Assembly (NCBI GenBank): GCA_030432405.1
Contig: JAUIHG010000014.1
Span: 1 to 33,402, forward strand
Source: Bacteroidia bacterium
GTDB lineage: Bacteria > Bacteroidota > Bacteroidia > Chitinophagales > BACL12
Length of the DNA stretch: 33,402 nt
Reading direction: 5' to 3'
Shown piece after piece: positions 22,501 through 28,746 of this stretch. The notes under the pieces are model-generated. The model was not told the origin of the DNA, ran no database searches, and worked only from the letters and a program-made list of their open reading frames with translations. Position numbers and translations under genes: made by a program. The first letter of the stretch is position 1, and each line of letters starts with the position of its first letter.

Positions 22501-24226
22501 TGGTTTGTGATGTATCCAGGCAGCCGTGCGACGACTGAACGATCAGGTGTATGGTTTTTCGGCCTGGGCTTGACCATTTAACGACAGGTTGTGCCAACGT
22601 GGAACTGGTGGGCGTTGCGTCTGCACCAAAGGACCATTGAAATGCCGCAGCATCATGGGAAAGATGATCCAGATGGACGGATTCGCCTAAGGCGGCATTG
22701 ATCAAACCATTGGTAGGTTGGGATTTGGGGAACTCAATGGCATACGTTAGGCTATCGTTGGCATAGGTGGCACAATCTTCCAATCCTGCAGCGTAGGCGA
22801 TGATGGTCATTTGAATGGAATCGTCCACCAAAAGGCCATGCAGTTCAAGCGTATCTCCATTGCCCCATCCAACGTCAAGTGTTTCACCAGTCCCGACGTC
22901 CACCAATATGTACTTGGTCAAGGTGTCCGAATGTGCAATCAGTGCCGTTGGGATACCTCCAAAGCATGCAAACGTGTCTGCAAGGCTCCAATCGATGGCA
23001 GAGAGCTGGTCGATCACAGTGTATGTGCGAACCATGGTGTCGGTTCCCGTGCTGCCCGGGCCTGTTACGATCAACTCTACGGTATGAATACCAAGAGTGC
23101 TTAGGTCCAAGGCTGTATAGGCGTATGTGGTTCCAGGCAGTCCATCTACATACCAGGTATGGCCATAGGAACTGTTTGAGATGCTTGTCGCGCTTGCGGA
23201 CCCACCAAGACAATAAAAGGAGTCTAGTTTGATGCCTGCCCATGGTTCTAGCCAGCCACCTGTACTAAATGAGTGGGCGACAAATCCATTTGGGCCAACA
23301 GCAAAGAAGTTGGAATTGTGATCCAATGCGGAGAGCTCCCATCCTGCAGTTCCTACATACCGTTCCCAGCCATAGCCGGAAACCGCATGACGGTATATGC
23401 CATTGCTGGTAGCCATTGCACTACTGTATATGAAAGAACCGAAAGCCGTTATGTCTCGGATGTCCAAAGGCCCATCAAAATGTGCACTTGGGGACCATTC
23501 ATCAGAGTAACCTGGATTGAACTCGATGGTTTGATCTCCGTCGGTTAATACATAGCTGGATGGCCTGGCATACAGTCCGAATCCGTTTGAGCCCGTATAG
23601 TAGGAATGAAAACCTGCATCGTCATAGGTCAACATCCATCCATCACAGGCTATAGAAAATTCGTCTGCCGACGAGGCATATGCGATTTCGTTTAAGTCCT
23701 GAAACAAGCCCGATCCTATGGGCGACCATGAAGCAGAATCTGCGTTGGATGTAGATTTCCAAACCCCACCATCATCACCGACCAGCAAGTAGGTGCCTGA
23801 GCCATATGCCGCATCGTTAACCGATTCGAGAGGAGGCGCAACAAATACAATTTCCCAGCGGAATGGCGGGGATAAGGTCCTCCGGAAAACCACATCCTGG
23901 GCTGACGTAGTATCTGTGGCAATGGCAAGGAGGTGTTGGAGCGGGTCGTTGTCGTAGATGGATAGATTTTTGAAATGACAACGATCCATTACAGGTTGAT
24001 CGGAGGGCAAAGCCAGCTCTTGATTCCAACTGCCCCCATAGTCTTGTGTGGACCATAAGTGGTATTCCCCTAACACGACAAAGTCATCGGAGCGCACACC
24101 TTGTACATCCAACAGATCTTCGGTGCTTGGGAAGGGAAGAATGCTCCATTGTGCGAAGCTGTGTAGGTTCAGCAATAGAAGAATGATGGCTGATGCACGC
24201 AGTTTAATTGATCGGGGTAGAGGCAT
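19514..24226 (-). CDS. Giant T9SS-exported repeat protein (YCF48-like, PKD, SBBP-like propeller, Ig-like)
   Basis: About 1570 residues. N-terminal signal peptide (MPLPRSIKLRASAIILLLLN then LHSFAQ). Then a YCF48/BNR-like propeller (DLLDVQGVRSDDFVVLGEY, LWSTQDYGGSWNQ, GGVWKSTSNADSASW); a PKD-like domain (FQWSFGADATPTSST, VVKWSSPGRKTIHLIV); a long SBBP-type repeat region with YLVKYDHAGTVKWMAG, IYISG/VYISGHA-like and DFIAKISPEGTYDWV units; Ig-like modules with paired Cys; and a C-terminal type A-like sorting domain (GWSLHPKPADAVLRI ... WPEGAYLIKLISNGQTFSKTV). No catalytic domain seen; I infer a surface or released adhesin-like role. Codons are far less GC-rich than in neighbouring genes. Met at 24226 gives the clean signal peptide; the frame opens at 24241. 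Confidence 0.85.
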   Translation of the reverse strand: MPLPRSIKLRASAIILLLLNLHSFAQWSILPFPSTEDLLDVQGVRSDDFVVLGEYHLWSTQDYGGSWNQELALPSDQPVMDRCHFKNLSIYDNDPLQHLLAIATDTTSAQDVVFRRTLSPPFRWEIVFVAPPLESVNDAAYGSGTYLLVGDDGGVWKSTSNADSASWSPIGSGLFQDLNEIAYASSADEFSIACDGWMLTYDDAGFHSYYTGSNGFGLYARPSSYVLTDGDQTIEFNPGYSDEWSPSAHFDGPLDIRDITAFGSFIYSSAMATSNGIYRHAVSGYGWERYVGTAGWELSALDHNSNFFAVGPNGFVAHSFSTGGWLEPWAGIKLDSFYCLGGSASATSISNSSYGHTWYVDGLPGTTYAYTALDLSTLGIHTVELIVTGPGSTGTDTMVRTYTVIDQLSAIDWSLADTFACFGGIPTALIAHSDTLTKYILVDVGTGETLDVGWGNGDTLELHGLLVDDSIQMTIIAYAAGLEDCATYANDSLTYAIEFPKSQPTNGLINAALGESVHLDHLSHDAAAFQWSFGADATPTSSTLAQPVVKWSSPGRKTIHLIVQSSHGCLDTSQTNGPYVYEDWGDGSPCQVRVLPMDTLRHYAVTDQRHSCRQAIDHSENRYIGSYCMDVYPQTSYGYRDTLIAPLGGSYLVKYDHAGTVKWMAGSVDGNSLDIYDFHSIFDVAVSPDDSSVYISGHARKHSVFYDAYGDSLNLHDFTYFSPGYIIKLNQHGRLQWGLGVSGTGVFRIDVDPLGNIYAIGNSSGSNAFFNKDGSTYTPAFRPSWGYDFIAKISPEGTYDWVTFSQNMDHQDILSANEGLYYAGKTRNSSWYPTDISTPFGGIWSGDHANHWMSLVFIDSTGVPQWRSGVRHSGPGADFYNSNIIDLKEDRNGNIYFNTKLRNTGALNGEALSSDGSIDTFKLGHDIGLFKFNRNGMFKWGVGNLNNYNYSYGFGLDESSKIRFSLESSISSILPTEFISTATSDTLRFPTIGTNHYVLKVDTNGHIEGLNLIYEKPVSPSPILRFKNLVSSPNGRIYLSAKANPGETAPISNIDVLGITVTIKPQANDVYIRLDSTLCSTPSIAVSVATTGQCLGDSIGLDYSITSSTLLEPGNLTRLWAAPVSSAGGTWILLDSIESTALSGSFSSVWPTDMPSNISYRLVVRTDLPIWEGSGDSLYHISAAPEPLYWQDTVCVGSDVVLQADEEDGYSYAWTPSSGLDDPTVSSPIWTVTGDQLFAVAINSVCGTVTDTVRIYANPLPIMGLPETLNVCGNDTVYVEADPSFEYTWYGSPYYTDYNAYNTGIYTTWDSKAYVRATDTITGCHAYDTIAMYWHEKPLIALVDVPDTVCVDDPFVLNANTTGTYAFWAPGQLVADSLDWSTHGLISEPTRFIFLSTDTVTGCAAQRKVDVDVYATPDHSIVLADTVASVVPGYAYTWYYNGILIPDANTNSVALSDPGVYHATITYGDDCKLNTDSLVWVPSGWGQAHTFGWSLHPKPADAVLRICNTRRSPWQASAFKLGSGRRVWHQPRTLEPCATINTTQWPEGAYLIKLISNGQTFSKTVSIFHP

Positions 24227-24231
24227 ATTCG

Positions 24232-24239
24232 AAAAATAC
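24232..24239 (-). promoter_or_regulatory. Possible -7 element for the low-GC T9SS cargo gene
   Basis: Reads TATTTTTC on the minus strand, a TAnnTTTG-type match 13 bases before the ATG at 24226. The predicted start is within a base or two of the start codon. Confidence 0.35.
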
Positions 24240-24265
24240 ACAAGGTTAACAGGAAGGGCGAATGC

Positions 24266-24282
24266 AAAAAAACCCTATGGGT
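24266..24282 (-). terminator. Short-stem terminator candidate downstream of asnS
   Basis: On the minus strand ACCC-ATA-GGGT is followed by seven T (including the last stem base). The stem is only 4 bp, so it is weak, but the T run is good and it lies between asnS and the next minus-strand gene, about 150 bases past the asnS stop. Confidence 0.3.
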
Positions 24283-24430
24283 GAATGCTCCTGTGCCACA
24301 CCTTCAGAAGCTTTGATGTTGGATGGCTGGTGGAACCGCAGGGCACGCCCGACGCAGGCGTACGTCTGTACGTCGAGGAGGAAGTGCAAGAGGACTCCGC
24401 CAGATGACGTGCCCAGCGCCGCCAAGCATA

Positions 24431-25960
24431 CTAAGGCTTCAGGCGCCCATAAGCGCGGGGGAACGGAATGGCCTCTCTGATATGATGTGTCCCGCTCAGC
24501 CAGGTCACCAGCCGCTCCAACCCCAGCCCGAAGCCCGCATGCGGCACTGTGCCGTAGCGGCGCAGGTCGAGGTACCATTCAAAGGCTTCCTGGGGCAGAT
24601 CGTGCGCTTTGATGCGCGCCAAAAGCAAATCCAAATCGTCTTCGCGCTCTGCGCCCCCGACAATTTCCCCGTAGCCTTCCGGCGCCAGAAGATCCACGCC
24701 CTTGACGTAGTCCGGGAATTCGGGGTCGCGCTTCATGTAGAAGGCTTTGATGGCCGCCGGCCAGCGGTAGACCATGACGGGCTTGTCGAACAAGCGCGTG
24801 AGCACGGTCTCGTCGGAGCCGCCAAAGTCTTCGCCGTGCTGAAAATTCCGGGCGGACTCCATCCACTGCGGAATGTTGGAGGCGCGCTCCGCAAGCTCCT
24901 TGTTGCGGGCAATGAGCTGGTCGATCTTGTTGCGGTTGAAGTTGACCGCGCCCTTTTTCATTCCGCCTGCGGCGATGGCCGCTTCGCGTTCGGCGATGTC
25001 TTTTTCGTTGGCGGCAATTTCCTCCTCCACCGCTTTGAGGTCCTCGGCCAGCACGTCCAGGCTTTTTCGGCCGTCCACGGCCTGTTCCCCACGGATGATG
25101 GCCACGGCCTCGTCGTAGCTCAGGCGCGGGAAGCCCTTGGACACCTTTTCCAGCATGGTGGTGTCCCGTTCCAGCAGCTCCAATTCTTTGGCGCAGCCCT
25201 CCAGCATGTCCCGGACGATAAACACGATGAATTCCTCGATGAGGTCCATGTTGTCGTCCAGGTCGTAGAAGGCCATCTCCGGCTCGATCATCCAGAACTC
25301 GGACAAGTGCCGGCGCGTCTTGGACTTCTCGGCGCGGAAGGTGGGCCCGAAGGTATAGATGAGCCCATGGGCCATCGCCAGGGCCTCGCCGTAGAGCTGG
25401 CCCGACTGGCTCAAATACGCAGGCTCTCCGTAAAAATCGGTTTCGAACAGCGTGGTGGTGCCTTCCACGGCGTTCGCCGTGAACAGCGGCGGATCCAATT
25501 GCATGAAGCCGCGCTCCTGGAAAAAGCGGTGGATGGCGTAAACCAGGCGGTTGCGCACGCGCATCATGGCCCATTGCTTGGGCTGGCGCAGCCATAAATG
25601 GCGGTGGTCCATCAAAAACTCCACCCCGTGCGCCTTGCGCGTGATGGGGTATTCGGCGCCGGCATGCAGCAGCTCCAGGTCGGTGACCTCCAGCTCCATT
25701 TCGTTCATCCGCTCGTTGTGCACCACCGTGCCGTGCAGGCGCACGGCGTTTTCCAGCTGCAGGCTTTGGGCGGTCTGGTACGCCTCCGGCGAAACGCGGT
25801 CCTCGGCCACGACCACCTGGGCAAAGCCGCTGCCGTCCCGAAGGCCGGCAAAGACGATGCCCTTGCTGTCGCGCCGGAAGGTGATCCAGCCCTGGAGGGT
25901 AACGGATTGGCCTTTGTGCTCGGCCAAATCGGCGATACGGATGCCCTGTTTGAGGCTCAT
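24431..25960 (-). CDS. asnS: Asparaginyl-tRNA synthetase with coiled-coil-like insertion
   Basis: Charges tRNA-Asn with asparagine in the cytoplasm (class IIb synthetase). The 509-residue product has an N-terminal OB-fold anticodon-binding domain ([23 protein letters not shown]), a motif 1 region near [15 protein letters not shown], motif 2 [19 protein letters not shown] (208-226), and motif 3 GFGLGLERL (477-485). MSLKQGIRI at 25960 is chosen as start; the frame is open to 26080, but the extra residues are not family-like. A charged, heptad-like insertion (about 292-372, Glu/Lys/Ala rich, containing [20 protein letters not shown]) separates DEAVAIIRG from [17 protein letters not shown]. Typical bacterial AsnRS is about 430-480 residues, so this insertion explains the extra length. 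A clear -7 box lies upstream at 26014-26021. Confidence 0.95.
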   Translation of the reverse strand: MSLKQGIRIADLAEHKGQSVTLQGWITFRRDSKGIVFAGLRDGSGFAQVVVAEDRVSPEAYQTAQSLQLENAVRLHGTVVHNERMNEMELEVTDLELLHAGAEYPITRKAHGVEFLMDHRHLWLRQPKQWAMMRVRNRLVYAIHRFFQERGFMQLDPPLFTANAVEGTTTLFETDFYGEPAYLSQSGQLYGEALAMAHGLIYTFGPTFRAEKSKTRRHLSEFWMIEPEMAFYDLDDNMDLIEEFIVFIVRDMLEGCAKELELLERDTTMLEKVSKGFPRLSYDEAVAIIRGEQAVDGRKSLDVLAEDLKAVEEEIAANEKDIAEREAAIAAGGMKKGAVNFNRNKIDQLIARNKELAERASNIPQWMESARNFQHGEDFGGSDETVLTRLFDKPVMVYRWPAAIKAFYMKRDPEFPDYVKGVDLLAPEGYGEIVGGAEREDDLDLLLARIKAHDLPQEAFEWYLDLRRYGTVPHAGFGLGLERLVTWLSGTHHIREAIPFPRAYGRLKP

Positions 25961-26013
25961 GGCAATGCGGGATTGGAAAAACGGGATGGCGCACATGCGC
26001 CGATTGCAGCGGC

Positions 26014-26021
26014 CAAAGGTA
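26014..26021 (-). promoter_or_regulatory. -7 element for asnS
   Basis: Reads TACCTTTG on the minus strand, an exact TAnnTTTG match. The predicted start is near 26009, giving a leader of about 49 bases before the ATG at 25960. No TTTG at -33. Confidence 0.5.
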
Positions 26022-26147
26022 GGGGCTTTTGCGGGCCGTGGAAAGCCCGCCAGCACGCACATCCGGCAGCGCGGAAGCACGCCGTAGGCTGCTCCGCCAG
26101 CTGCTGAACGGCCGGTCTTGGTCCGGTTCCCGGAACGCGATTGTGCG

Positions 26148-26155
26148 TAACTTGC
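26148..26155 (+). promoter_or_regulatory. Possible -7 element for rpoN
   Basis: TAACTTGC, one mismatch to the TAnnTTTG type. Its first T is 14 bases before the ATG at 26162. It is divergent from the asnS box about 130 bases away. Confidence 0.38.
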
Positions 26156-26161
26156 CCGGCC

Positions 26162-27604
26162 ATGCTACGCCAGCGCCTCAGCCAGAAACTCCTGCAGAAG
26201 CTGTCCCCCCAGCAGATCCAGCTCATGAAGCTGCTGCAGGTGCCGACGGCTTCGCTCGAAGAGCGGATTCAGGAGGAATTGGAGGCCAACCCGGCCCTGG
26301 AAGAAGGCAACAAGGAGACCGAGGACGATCCCTTTGAACAGGAGGCTGAAAAGGCGGAAAAGGACGACGGGATCGACGACCTCGACCTGGACGATTATTT
26401 CGACGAGGCGGACGATTACGCGGATTACCGCACCCGCCAGCAGCGCGACCCCAACGAGGAGGACAAGGAGGTGCCCATTTCGGTGTCCGAGACCTTCCAC
26501 GAACGCGTCATGCGCCAGGTGGGTATGGTGGATCTGGAGGACCGGGAGGCGCAATTGGCCATTCAATTGGCCGGCAGCCTGGATGACGACGGCTACCTGC
26601 GCCGCGAGCTCGACGCCATTGCCGACGACCTGGCCTTCAGCCAGAACATCATGGTCGAGGAAGGGGAGTTGGAAAATGCCCTGGAGATCGTGCAGGGGCT
26701 GGAACCGGCAGGCATCGGGGCGCGCGATCTGCGCGAATGCCTGATCCTGCAATTGAAGCGCAAGCCGGAAAACCCCATCACGCGGCTGGCCATGCGCATG
26801 CTTGAGGAGCAGTTTGACGCCTTCTCCAAAAAACACTACGAGCGCCTGCAAAAAGCGCTGGGCGTGGAGCAGGACGAGGTCAAACTGGCCCTGGACGAGA
26901 TCCTCAAGCTCAACCCCAAGCCGGGCGGCAGCTCCAGCGGCAGCAAGCAGAACCAGTACATCATCCCCGATTTCCAGGTGACCAACAACAACGGGGAGCT
27001 GGAATTGACGCTCAACAGCCGCAATGCGCCGGAACTGAAGGTGTCCAACTCCTTCAAGGACATCTACCAGGCCTACAAGGCTTCGCCGAAAAAAGACAAA
27101 AAGACCCGGGACGAGATCCTCTACATCAAGCAGAAGATGGACTCGGCCAAGTGGTTCATCGACGCCATCCGCCAGCGCCAGCAAACGCTGTACAACACCA
27201 TGGCGGCCATCATCGACATCCAGGAGGCCTTCTTCCGCACCGGCGACGAGACCAACCTCAAGCCGATGATCCTCAAGGATGTAGCAGCCATAACAGGCCT
27301 GGACATCTCGACCATTTCCCGGGTGGCCAACAGCAAATACGTGGCCACGGAATTCGGCACCATGTCGCTGAAGTACTTCTTCTCCGAATCGCTGACCACG
27401 GACAGCGGGGAGGAGGTCTCCACCCGCGAGGTCAAGCGCATCCTCCACGACCTCATCGAGGCCGAAGACAAGCGCAAGCCCCTCAGCGACCAGAAACTCA
27501 TGGCCCTGCTCAAGGACAAGGGTTACCAGATTGCCCGGCGCACCGTGGCCAAATACCGCGAGCAGCTCAACATCCCCGTGGCACGCCTGCGCAAGGAACT
27601 CTAG
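26162..27604 (+). CDS. rpoN: RNA polymerase sigma-54 factor
   Basis: Alternative sigma factor that recognises -24/-12 promoters and needs an AAA+ enhancer-binding activator. The 480-residue product has the Gln/Leu-rich region I ([20 protein letters not shown], residues 2-21, then [12 protein letters not shown]), an acidic region II (about 50-110, Asp/Glu rich), the core-binding domain, the HTH segment ([20 protein letters not shown]), and a C-terminal RpoN box [10 protein letters not shown] (458-467). All hallmarks are present and the length is normal. ATG at 26162 gives the family-standard N-terminus; the frame opens 21 bases earlier. No enhancer-binding protein is encoded in the window. The PAP2-like gene follows within 21 bases and is probably co-transcribed. 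Confidence 0.97.
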   Translation: MLRQRLSQKLLQKLSPQQIQLMKLLQVPTASLEERIQEELEANPALEEGNKETEDDPFEQEAEKAEKDDGIDDLDLDDYFDEADDYADYRTRQQRDPNEEDKEVPISVSETFHERVMRQVGMVDLEDREAQLAIQLAGSLDDDGYLRRELDAIADDLAFSQNIMVEEGELENALEIVQGLEPAGIGARDLRECLILQLKRKPENPITRLAMRMLEEQFDAFSKKHYERLQKALGVEQDEVKLALDEILKLNPKPGGSSSGSKQNQYIIPDFQVTNNNGELELTLNSRNAPELKVSNSFKDIYQAYKASPKKDKKTRDEILYIKQKMDSAKWFIDAIRQRQQTLYNTMAAIIDIQEAFFRTGDETNLKPMILKDVAAITGLDISTISRVANSKYVATEFGTMSLKYFFSESLTTDSGEEVSTREVKRILHDLIEAEDKRKPLSDQKLMALLKDKGYQIARRTVAKYREQLNIPVARLRKEL

Positions 27605-27625
27605 CGCCGGACTGCCCAGTTTCCC

Positions 27626-28402
27626 ATGCTCCCCGACCCGGACATGCCCCCGAATGCCTCCCGATCCGACACACCGCTGCCGGCCGGGGCTCCTGAAGGC
27701 CTGCCCGATGCGCTGTCTTCCGAGGCGTCTTCGCCTACCGGCGAATACCCGAAGGTCCGGCAGGCGCAGGACCGCCTGCATCCGCTGCTCCGCGCCTTTG
27801 CCTGGTTTTTGAGCGGCATTTTCCATCCGCTGCTGGTGCCCACCTTCGGTTTTGCGCTGTTTTTGTATGCCAGCCGCTACCAGTTTGCCAACTATGACGA
27901 AGCGCGCAAGGGCTTTGAGCTGCTGAAAGTCTTTCTGCTGACCGCCTTTTTTCCCGGGTTTACCATTGGCCTGATGAAGGCGCTGGGCTTCATCCGCTCG
28001 GTGGACCTCATCCGCCGCGACGAGCGTGTGCTGCCCTACGTGGCCACCGGCTTTTTCTACATCTGGGCCTATGTGGTCTACCACCGCACCTTTGAACCGG
28101 CGGTCTTTCAGGCCATGCTGCTGGGATCGGCCATTGCGGTATTTACCGGCTTGATCCTCAACGCAGTATGGGACAAGGTGAGCATGCACACCAGCGGCAT
28201 GGGTGGCGCGGTGGCCAGCGTGATGCTCATGATGCCCCTGGTGCCGGTGGATTTGACGCCGGTTTTTGTGCTGGTGCTGCTGGCAGCCGGCTTGGTGGGC
28301 ACGGCCCGCCTGCTGCTCCAGGCCCATACCCCGCAGCAGGTGCTGGCGGGTTATCTGGTGGGCTATGCCTCCACCTGGATCGGCTTTATGATCGCGCTGT
28401 AG
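27626..28402 (+). CDS. PAP2-like integral membrane protein
   Basis: 258 residues. A hydrophilic Pro/Ala-rich N-terminus (1-50) is followed by about five to six hydrophobic segments (about 56-80, 100-122, 136-153, 162-182, 193-225, 238-258). KVSMHTSG (184-191) resembles the PSGH motif, and ARLLLQAH (227-234) matches the Arg-x5-His part of motif 3 of the PAP2/phosphatidic-acid phosphatase family. The Asp expected four residues after that His is Gln238, and the first motif is not obvious, so activity is uncertain. It could act on a lipid phosphate or be a non-catalytic relative. ATG at 27647 is an alternative start. Carries a full palindrome copy in its N-terminal region (27730). Probably in an operon with rpoN. 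Confidence 0.75.
   Translation: MLPDPDMPPNASRSDTPLPAGAPEGLPDALSSEASSPTGEYPKVRQAQDRLHPLLRAFAWFLSGIFHPLLVPTFGFALFLYASRYQFANYDEARKGFELLKVFLLTAFFPGFTIGLMKALGFIRSVDLIRRDERVLPYVATGFFYIWAYVVYHRTFEPAVFQAMLLGSAIAVFTGLILNAVWDKVSMHTSGMGGAVASVMLMMPLVPVDLTPVFVLVLLAAGLVGTARLLLQAHTPQQVLAGYLVGYASTWIGFMIAL
27730..27745. repeat. Dispersed palindrome, copy 6 (TACC centre)
   Basis: TTCGCC-TACC-GGCGAA, the exact reverse complement of the copies at 1367 and 17401. Read in the PAP2-like gene as Ser-Pro-Thr-Gly-Glu, within the hydrophilic N-terminal region. Confidence 0.8.
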
Positions 28403-28433
28403 CGCGCCAAGGCCCACCACGGCCGGGCCCGCG

Positions 28434-28453
28434 AAGGCGCCAACCGGCGCTTT
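28434..28453 (+). terminator. Terminator candidate after the PAP2-like gene
   Basis: AAGGCGCC-AACC-GGCGCTTT: 8-pair stem with one G-U pair and a 4-base loop; the short T run is partly in the stem. It lies 32 bases after the stop codon. Confidence 0.4.
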
Positions 28454-28512
28454 TCCATGGCATCCGTTTTCCGGTTGTGTTTCGGTATTGAGGTCCCGAT
28501 GCCCCGAGGCCG

Positions 28513-28552
28513 CATGGTTCCGCCCATATGCGCGCGGAATCGCATGTTTTTT
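28513..28552 (+). terminator. Rho-independent terminator candidate
   Basis: Inner stem TTCCGC/GCGGAA (28518-28523 with 28534-28539) extended by outer CATG/CATG pairs across unpaired bases, followed by TTTTTT (28547-28552). Probably ends the rpoN transcript. Confidence 0.5.
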
Positions 28553-28746
28553 GCCTGTCACATTACGCCGAATTGAAATGTTATAGCGGCTGAGGTCCGC
28601 GGCTACATTGCCCGTGGAGGCCCTTGCCCTGTCCGGTCCCCTGGCGGCGAATGCCATGGGGTGGGGATGCGGCGAAGGGGCTCCCTGCATTGTATCCATA
28701 CCCACCATCCCACCGGTGCCCTTGCATCGGTTATGCCTCAACCGCC

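Larger units (their letters stand above)
19443..24430. other. Low-GC segment
   Basis: Base composition drops sharply compared with both sides. For example, 21301-21360 is about 35% G+C and 23041-23100 about 55%, whereas a typical flanking stretch (7201-7260) is 70%. The segment coincides with one giant minus-strand gene and its flanks, with more A/T-ending codons, which suggests recent acquisition. The edges are a reductase-gene remnant on the left and the asnS 3' side on the right; no integrase or IS element was seen. Confidence 0.6.
28403..28746. other. Intergenic region with two terminator candidates and no gene
   Basis: 344 bases between the PAP2-like and PorE-like genes. It contains a short terminator candidate (28434-28453), a better one ending in six T (28513-28552), and a weak -7-like TACATTGC at 28604. 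No protein gene is convincing; the open frame before 28747 lacks a signal-peptide-like start and is treated as untranslated leader. Confidence 0.5.

Noticed and set aside
24340..24400. Short TACGT direct repeats and a 5-bp inverted repeat near asnS
   Set aside because: Too short to separate from chance; no associated gene or T tract.
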